Below, one piece after another: positions 57,701 to 64,000 of a stretch of 64,000 bases of DNA. Each line of letters opens with the position of its first letter. Position 1 is the stretch's first letter. The stretch comes from Lepas anatifera (taxonomy: Eukaryota > Arthropoda > Thecostraca > Lepadidae): assembly GCA_034440635.1 (NCBI GenBank), contig JAOTON010001592.1:1182501-1246500 (forward strand), read 5' to 3'. The position numbers and the translations under genes are program-made. The notes beneath the pieces were generated by a model. It searched no databases. It saw nothing but the letters and a program-made list of their open reading frames with translations, and was not told the DNA's origin.

Positions 57701-59662
57701 GCAATATTTTAGATAGTGTTTTTTCTGATGAATAGGGTAAAAGAAAGTTCAAGCAAGCTAGAACTTATCTGTAAATTACAGAACCATTTAGCTCTTTTAT
57801 TGTAGGATGTTGGAAATAAAGTCACATGAAAACAATTCTTGAACCTTTTTTGTTTTTCTAACGACGAAAATATGTCTGTCAATCTCCAGCCCCTTATTTA
57901 TCTTAGTGGCGGTACGGTAACAGGCTGCTTGAGACTCGCTACTCCGCTACTTTTTCGTCCTAGAAACAGCCACCAATCCGCTATTCGCAGAGTCTGCAGG
58001 TATCAGAGTAGCGGAGTAACGGACTTGGGTAGCTCACCGCCCGGCTCTGGGGGCTAGGGTTTCAGAGATGCCACAACCCCAACCGTGTAGCAAGAATGTG
58101 AAATTATTGTCACTCGGTGTAGACTAGAAGTTCCATTTCAAAGCAGGGTATTTTTAAGGAAAAGTCAGTGGGGGGGGGCATTTCTTGTTCTGGCAATTAT
58201 AGTTTCTTCAGGGGAGCAAGACCCCATTTTGAGGGGGCTCAATAAAACTTAGACACGTTAGTGTTAAAGAATGTTTCTCATTTTTGTGTTTTTCCATATC
58301 TAGATATTATAGATGCTACCCAGGGCTTCCAGGTTTTTTTAGCGGAAAGGTCAAACCGAGTTAGAAAAAGGGCCAAAGAGGGGAAAATTTTATTTACACT
58401 AAAATAGCCAAATAAACACCACAAAAGCCAGATTTGAGGCTAAAACGACCCTAGCGGTAGTCATAAAACCACAGAAAAAGCGACTTGTACCACTGACTGT
58501 TTAAACTAATTGTTTTAGCACACTACCCATCTAATAGGAAGCCAGGGATGCCCTTCCAGACCCGCGTGGCTATTGAATGATTTTATCCACATAACCAGAA
58601 CATTTTTGGGATCATCAATCACCCTCCCACGCCAACTTTTTGACCAACAATTTCCTGATATCAGTCAAAATGGGAGACAACCGGAGATTTGTTTAACCAG
58701 CCGCTGTGGAAGGCAACGAAGAGCCCAAATTCGAAAAGTTGTTGGTACTAACGTGGAAAGTTTGCTGTCAGCATCAGGTTGAAGTTTGGATGGCCCCTCT
58801 CTTTTTTCCGGTGGCGACTCTTGTGTATGCTACCACCACAATAATAAATAAAAAGGCTAAGCACTTCATACCGCCACACCAGCAACCAGTCGTACGCACT
58901 TTGACTACACCGTGTCCCGTCTAATCCACGAACGAGCTCTTAGCGCTGACAACTGACTGCGTATGAAATGAGAGCATCATACAATGCCACGGTACTGGCT
59001 GGGTTGTGGGCTTCCGGTCGGATAGAACAGGATGTTTGATTGGTTGTAGGTCAACGCTCATCTCCAGCATTGTGATTAGTTGATGCTGAGGCTGCTTTGC
59101 CGGGATTTCCCGTAAATACGCGCTTTGTTTCGTCTTCGCACGGTGTAGTAGGCAGCCCCGGGTGCAAATTTGTTAACACAATTTTTGTGGATTGCTAATT
59201 TGGGACCAGAAATAGAACCAAGTTATAATAATCAGGTGGTGGCCCGCCTTATTTTCGTTAGGTGAGTCTGCATTTGGTAAATTTTAAGTCATCTGTCTAT
59301 TTCACTGGGTGGCCAATTTCCGTGCACTGGGAGGGGGCATTTCGGCTGACGGGGGGGGAACAGCCCCAAGTTAACATGTTAAAAAATTGCCTGTTTCAAA
59401 GGCGTTGTACCAATTTTCTCGTGCTCAAACTGCGGCAGCAGTCTTGCAAAGCATAGAAAAGTACATGGTTTCGTTTTCTGTCTGCCATTAAGCTTAACAT
59501 TTCCGGGGAATTAAGGATTAACTTCATATTGACTGAATGAGAAAGTTAACAAGGTGTATACTAACCTGCCTCCTCGAATCCTGGATGTGAAATAGACATA
59601 ATACACTTAAATTATATGTTCGGGCAATAAATTATATGTTCATCAGAATCAGGTAATGTGCC

Positions 59663-59693
59663 TTTCGGAGTGCTCCCCCGCAGCACTCCGAAA
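59663..59693. other. Perfect 12-bp hairpin upstream of CLCA exon 4
   Basis: TTTCGGAGTGCT (59663-59674) pairs perfectly with AGCACTCCGAAA (59682-59693) around a 7-nt C-rich loop, 132 bp before the exon 4 acceptor. Neighbouring bases show no TIR or target duplication. Confidence 0.75.
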
Positions 59694-59825
59694 CCTATTA
59701 ACGTTTGAAATTATACATATTCCTTTAACACTCCACATAATCCAACCCAATAGGATTTAATAGCATATGGTTTAATAGCATAGGATTTAACCCTAATGGC
59801 TAACACCTATGCACTTCTCCCACAG

Positions 59826-59994
59826 GGAAGGTCCTAATCCACGAGTGGGCACATCTGCGGTACGGCGTGTTCGAGGAGTACGGGTACCCGGGCGACGACA
59901 GGTACCCCATGTTCTACTACAGGAAGCAAGCCAACGGAGAGAGCGAGCTGGTACCCAACGTCTGTACAAACACCGACATACAAGGATACCAGCT
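59826..59994 (+). CDS. CLCA: CLCA exon 4 with metalloprotease motif
   Basis: 169 nt between CTCCCACAG and GTGAGT, completing the split codon from exon 3. It reads GKVLIHEWAHLRYGVFEEYG, then YPMFYYRKQANGESEL. HEWAHLRYGVFEEY is the signature of CLCA proteins: HExxH binds zinc and supplies the catalytic Glu, and a following acidic residue is the likely third ligand. Both His and the Glu are intact, so self-cleavage activity is plausible. It ends in phase 2 and matches the next exon. Confidence 0.93.
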
Positions 59995-60587
59995 GTGAGT
60001 CAGGACCGACCAGGTTGGCACTCGCTCATATGCATACATAAATAATACGTGGTATAATGTTGATGTTTGATATACTTACATCGTGACCGTCCGATTTCTG
60101 ACTTTAACTACATGTAGATTTCTTACGAATATTTTCATCAAAGGTTTACACACGCTATCTTGCGCCTTGCTTTCATAATCATTGAAATTTAGCATGCTTA
60201 TTCCTGCAATATTTATGGCGGTGGTCAGTGAGTGGTAATTTGTGCGGAGGCTGCATGAAACTGAGAGGCGCTGTGTGCTGCAGCAGTGCTTGACGGCCCG
60301 GCAGTATTCAATGTTCATGGAACACTTCATTCCTCCTTTTCTTTTCCTTTCTTTAAAATCAAATCTATAAATAGCTCATTTATCTAGCCAATCATGAAAG
60401 ATTACCCATGCTCAGCTCAGGAGCAATAGACGTCAGTAGCATATTTTGCAGCTACGCCCCGTCGGTCAGGCCGCCCACCGCGGTGCGGCGGTGGACAGCA
60501 GCGACAGGGTACGACCGGCAACAGCTGTCGCTTATATGGAGACCCCTTTTTGTAACGGGACAAGTAAAAATGAGTGTGTGAACTTCA

Positions 60588-60834
60588 GTCGGATATGAGT
60601 TTCAATCGGATACGTTCTCCCTGTTCTTACTTATACTATCGTAAACTTTTTTAGATGAGTCACTTGACCTGCACTGATGACCTGACCTGAGATGACCTAA
60701 CCGTATTGTTTTCTAAAGTTTTAAAAATGATCAGAAAAAGGCATACCAAATACGGCGGCACCACGCACCACCGTTTTTATTATATCTCCAAAAACACGAG
60801 GGGGCAGATACCCGCCCTGCATCAATGCGCGTGT
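60588..60834 (+). mobile_element. Right-end fragment of TTAA family 2
   Basis: Shares GATATGAGTTTCAATCGGAT, TGACCTGAGATGACCTAA and the GCGCGTGTT terminus with 45978-46856. It is truncated on the left. The terminal target reads GTTGATC, so the TTAA has mutated. Confidence 0.6.
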
Positions 60835-61251
60835 TGATCAGTCATGCGGTTGGTGAGTGAGTGATGTGTACTGGGTTCGAACCCTGGCCGGCTCAGATTT
60901 TCGCTTTGTGTGTGATTATGTGTGAAGCTTAAGGGTACATGCCTTTTAAAGGTAACGAGCTTTTAAAGGCTTTCGGAATCTAACACCTGCAGTTGCCGAC
61001 ACGTTTGGGTTTTTTCCTCTCCTGTATCTCTCCGCTGTGTTACTTAACCACGTAATTCTGATTATTTGTATAGTGAACGGGTCGGTGTGGGTTTGTGCAA
61101 GTTAAGAAATTAGCCAGCAAAAACGTACTCAGTTATTCATACTTAAAAAGAACGACAGGACTACTTGAAAGCCCTGAGAAGAGGTAAGAAACTAGGACTC
61201 AAACCCTTGACTTGTGCACTGCATCCATGACTCGATCGAGCGTTACCGATC

Positions 61252-61325
61252 TACCACTTCATGTTCCTCATCTATGTTCTCTACCACTTCATGTTCCTCA
61301 TCTATGTTCTCTACCACTTCATGTT
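61252..61325 (+). repeat. 30-bp tandem repeat abutting the CLCA exon 5 acceptor
   Basis: CTACCACTTCATGTTCCTCA followed by TCTATGTTCT is present about two and a half times. The last partial copy changes into CACTACCTCACTTGGCAG, the exon 5 splice acceptor. The pyrimidine-rich units form the acceptor's upstream tract. Confidence 0.85.
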
Positions 61326-61343
61326 CACTACCTCACTTGGCAG

Positions 61344-61473
61344 GGATGCCAGTAACGGTGGAGACTGCAGGTACAACGACACCACTGGCCTGCCAAACAG
61401 TGACTGCTTCTTCTACCCTTACGACCAACAAGACGCCATCTCTTCACTCATGTCCTACACCTACCTTGACTCG
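61344..61473 (+). CDS. CLCA: CLCA exon 5
   Basis: 130 nt between CTTGGCAG and GTATGA. With the two bases left by exon 4 it reads L-DASNGGDCRYNDTTGLPNSD, then CFFYPYDQQDAISSLMSYTY and LDS. This corresponds to the cysteine-bearing CLCA segment following the protease core, 'C......TGL....C.F.P......SIM....VDS'. It ends in phase 0. Conserved spacing and cysteines make this secure. Confidence 0.9.
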
Positions 61474-62089
61474 GTATGAATGATACAGCAGGCGTTGAGG
61501 CGTTAGCGTCTGGCCGTTTTGGCGAGCGTCTCACTCACATTGACTCCCAGAAATAGCCGTTCTTTTGCCGTGCCCTGTGTATTGGTACGCCCAGAATGTC
61601 AGCTTGGGAGGGGAGGTAGTTAGTCAGGAGGCGCTATTTGGGCCTTCTCTTGAAATTAAACCTATTAAGGGAAGCCTAATTCCATTCTAAGGCGTCAATT
61701 CTTATATCCTGGGAGATCGAGGAGGACATGGGAAACAACGCTTCATGACACGTTTGGTTGGTTTCAGGGGGTGTCGGGTACTCGATAGGGGGACCTGCCC
61801 CAGTTTACCCCCCCTCCATCAGTGTTGATTCCCAGCTTGAACATGTTGGAAGGTGTTTTGGCCTCCAGATTACACTATTCATAGACCCTGCCGCGACTTA
61901 AGCCCGGACCCTGATGCTCAGGGCACCACAAATGCTGCCATGGCTCATTTGGCGTCACTGCGTCTTTGCCGATCAAACCATTGTTGATAAAGTGGTCTTC
62001 AGTGCACATTCCCGACTCGCTTTCCGAAACGCCCGTTACTTCAGATATCCGTTGCAAGACGTCGAATGCGTTGCCTACATTTGTTTCAG

Positions 62090-62220
62090 ATAAATTACTT
62101 TTGCAACTGCTCGGAGCCCAGGAAGCACCAGGCGGATGCCCCGACAAAACAGAACTTCCGCTGTCAGCACCGCTCTGTCTGGGAGGTCATCGCTGCGCAC
62201 GCAGACTTCAGCGGCCACAA
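62090..62220 (+). CDS. CLCA: CLCA exon 6
   Basis: 131 nt between TTTGTTTCAG and GTAAGA, starting in phase 0. It reads INYFCNCSEPRKHQADAPTK, then QNFRCQHRSVWEVIAAHADF. This matches the CLCA pattern 'FC.......H...APTKQN..C..RS.WEVI..S.DF', the linker just before the VWA domain. It ends in phase 2; the following exons (VWA, FN3-like) lie beyond the window. Other frames through this stretch are longer but lack homology. Confidence 0.9.
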
Positions 62221-64000
62221 GTAAGAACCAATTTACCTGGTCATGATTATTAGATGGAATGTTGGCGCGGGAAGATTTAGTTGTTTCAGAACTATGTGAG
62301 TCGAGGCAAGGTCCATAGTTACAAATTCTGCACACGCCGTCTAAAGCCATGGATACAGATATCCATCTCGAGGTGGGGCATGAAATCACCTGCTGGTTAT
62401 ATGTAAAAGATGGAGCATAAAACTATGCGCGGGACAGGTGAGTGACAGCTGAACTGGAGGCATGAAACCGTCTACAAGTGCTGCCCTCGACAGGGGGGTT
62501 GAAATCGTCTATAAATGCTGCCCTCGACAAGAGAGTTCTCCAATAACAGACTATAATAAAGATCATGCGACGGAGCATTAAGCACGACATCGTCTTAACA
62601 CGCGCCCCGCTGGGGGGGCGAAATTCGCCCCTCCTATTTTTTGCCAGATAGCTCAAAAATCAAGAGACGCAGAACAACGAAACTTACGGTAGCTTATCCC
62701 TGATTAATTTTACACATCTGACCAAATTTTTGAGTTAAGGTCATGTCAGGTCAAGAAGCTATTCAGGGTCAAGTGACCCGACCTCAAAACCTAAAATTAC
62801 GAGTTTGAAGCAGCGCCCAGGGAACATTAGCGAACTGATTAGTTTGAAACTTCCACAATATGATAAGGTCATTAGGATCTACAAAGCTGCTATCTCGGAA
62901 TTTTGATATTTGGTGACCTAAGGTGGGGTCAATTTTTTGGTCACCCCATTATAAGTCTATGGTGAAAAATAGAATGGACTCATTTTCAAAAAATACTGGA
63001 TAGATAAGGCTGAAAATCCTCAAACTGTCTATTCTTACCACGATCCTGACCGTAAAGTTGAGTTTTTGAGCATCTGATCTCTCAAAGGTCATATCAGGTC
63101 ACGGTAGCATAGAGCGATTGTTTTGCCAATAACTTCTTACTGAATTGAGATGAAGCTCCCATTTTGCTTGCATTGTGTTTATATTGTCACGGGGAGTCGA
63201 TTGATATGCAACATGACTATGCCAGGTCACTCTGTGGCCCTGACCTAGGTCGAGGTCAGGTCATTTTGACTATTTGACTTAGCAAGGTCATATTATACAT
63301 CATTCGATTCACCGCGATGAGAGAAATCCAAGGATGCATAAAGATTTTATCTAGATCCCCTGAGGGCAGATCTAGAGAGGGAAACGTAGACTGCTCTGTT
63401 TTAAGCCTATGGAGCATTCTTTGACCTATGCTGACCTCAATATTGACCTGACATAAAAATTATTCTTGTAAATTCTCTTCGTCTTGTCAAGAGCTTTCGA
63501 ATGCCACCCGTAATTTTCCTTTAGCTTTCGTGGGGAACGAGATACGGAGGGGGCGAAAAACGCCCCCCAGCGGGGCGCGTCATACAAGGGACTCCAGCGG
63601 GGCGCGTGTTAATTTCAATAACATCAGCATCATACGCTGGCGTTAGAACGTCTTCGTCCAAAGGGGACACCCTCAATGGAGTCTATTTTGTTAGCGGGAA
63701 ACGTGTTATAGGTGGCTATTTAAAGGTAAATTTGACAGAAATAATCATTGCTGCACGGCGGGGTCCTAGACACGAATATTATCACAACTCACCTGCTTCG
63801 ACTTTGAAGGGGGGGTGAGAGTAAAAGCGTGACATCAGGCCGGAGTAGATATCTCACAGTCATTTGCTCTGACGGACAATGGTCCGGCTTACACACATTC
63901 AGTTATCAGCCGACGACTTGCCTAATCCTGCCGACGACTTGTCCCATCGTTTTGTTTCTCACGGTTAGAGGGTGGTAAGCCTGGCTTTTTAGGACATGGT
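62221..64000 (+). other. CLCA intron 6 (incomplete)
   Basis: Begins GTAAGA and runs off the window. It contains TTAA family 3 (62599-63608). Around 62460-62530 a GGTTGAAATCGTCTA/GCTGCCCTCGACA segment is partly duplicated. The last 390 bp show nothing recognisable. Confidence 0.6.
62599..63608. mobile_element. TTAA-flanked element, family 3, AGGTCA-rich
   Basis: 1010 bp, flanked by TTAA at 62595-62598 and 63609-63612. The ends are CACGCGCCCCGCTGG inverted at both sides. Subterminal GGGGGGCGAAATTCGCCCC and GGGGGCGAAAAACGCCCCCC are foldbacks placed like the CATCGATGG palindromes of family 1. The interior carries many GGTCA/TGACC motifs. It is non-coding. Confidence 0.7.

Larger units (their letters stand above)
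53811..59825 (+). other. CLCA intron 3
   Basis: 6-kb intron. It holds a MITE-like segment with GGCCGGATCCAGGGG and GATCTGCCTCTGCC ends (about 53829-53983), inverted TTAA family 1 copy B, a hAT-like MITE, a Penelope-like fragment and a SINE. It also holds a foldback around 57941-58016 (TACTCCGCTAC/GTAGCGGAGTA) and a hairpin at 59663-59693. The stretches 54000-54600, 56300-56990 and 58080-59650 show nothing else recognisable. Confidence 0.6.
59995..61343 (+). other. CLCA intron 4
   Basis: Contains the right-end fragment of TTAA family 2 (60588-60834). It also holds SINE remnants: GGGTTCGAACCCTGGCC near 60873 and a minus-strand tRNA-like piece at about 61185-61255. The 30-bp tandem repeat runs into the acceptor. 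The stretch 60000-60580 shows no feature. Confidence 0.6.

Noticed and set aside
61875..62253. Longer open frames overlapping CLCA exon 6
   Set aside because: Only the frame reading INYFCNCSE...TKQNFRCQHRS matches the CLCA family and joins in phase with exon 5.

Overview
This is animal nuclear DNA: protein-coding sequence occurs only as short exons with GT-AG boundaries and matched phases, separated by multi-kilobase introns full of transposable elements. The gene content (a synaptotagmin-type C2 gene and a CLCA gene) and the repeat types (tRNA-derived SINEs, a Penelope-like fragment, RNase H-bearing non-LTR retroelement, TTAA, TA and hAT-like MITEs) fit an invertebrate, possibly an arthropod or chelicerate. 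That placement is inference.

Layout. (1) 758-9597, plus strand: three exons of a synaptotagmin-family C2B domain. The second intron begins with about 27 tandem copies (mostly 42 bp) of the exon's own 3' end and its splice donor (6752-7965). (2) 9598-22500: AT-rich intergenic DNA with SINEs, a cluster of perfect hairpins near 11.9-12.2 kb, one low-confidence exon-like island at 17.27 kb and a TTAA-flanked element at 20198-22072. (3) 22504-43030: a 20.5-kb structure with inverted ends flanked by TA. It is best read as a roughly 2.5-kb long-TIR element whose right arm was interrupted by an 18-kb macrosatellite of four complete units (5.6, 4.0, 4.35 and 4.0 kb), each holding an AT-rich spacer, a GC-rich island and a 50-bp G-rich minisatellite. 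(4) 43254 to beyond 62220, plus strand: the first six coding exons of a calcium-activated chloride channel regulator (CLCA), including signal peptide and the HEWAH metalloprotease exon. The gene runs off the right edge. Its introns carry three related TTAA-bounded elements dense in AGGTCA motifs, two of them in inverted orientation around exons 2 and 3, plus a non-LTR retroelement, a Penelope-like GIY-YIG fragment, SINEs and hAT-like MITEs.

The two genes are not obviously functionally linked. The most unusual features are the splice-donor minisatellite, the four-unit macrosatellite inside a transposon arm ending 224 bp before the CLCA start codon, and the AGGTCA-rich mobile element families. 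All exon calls rest on translation, splice-site phase and remembered family motifs; no searches were run.
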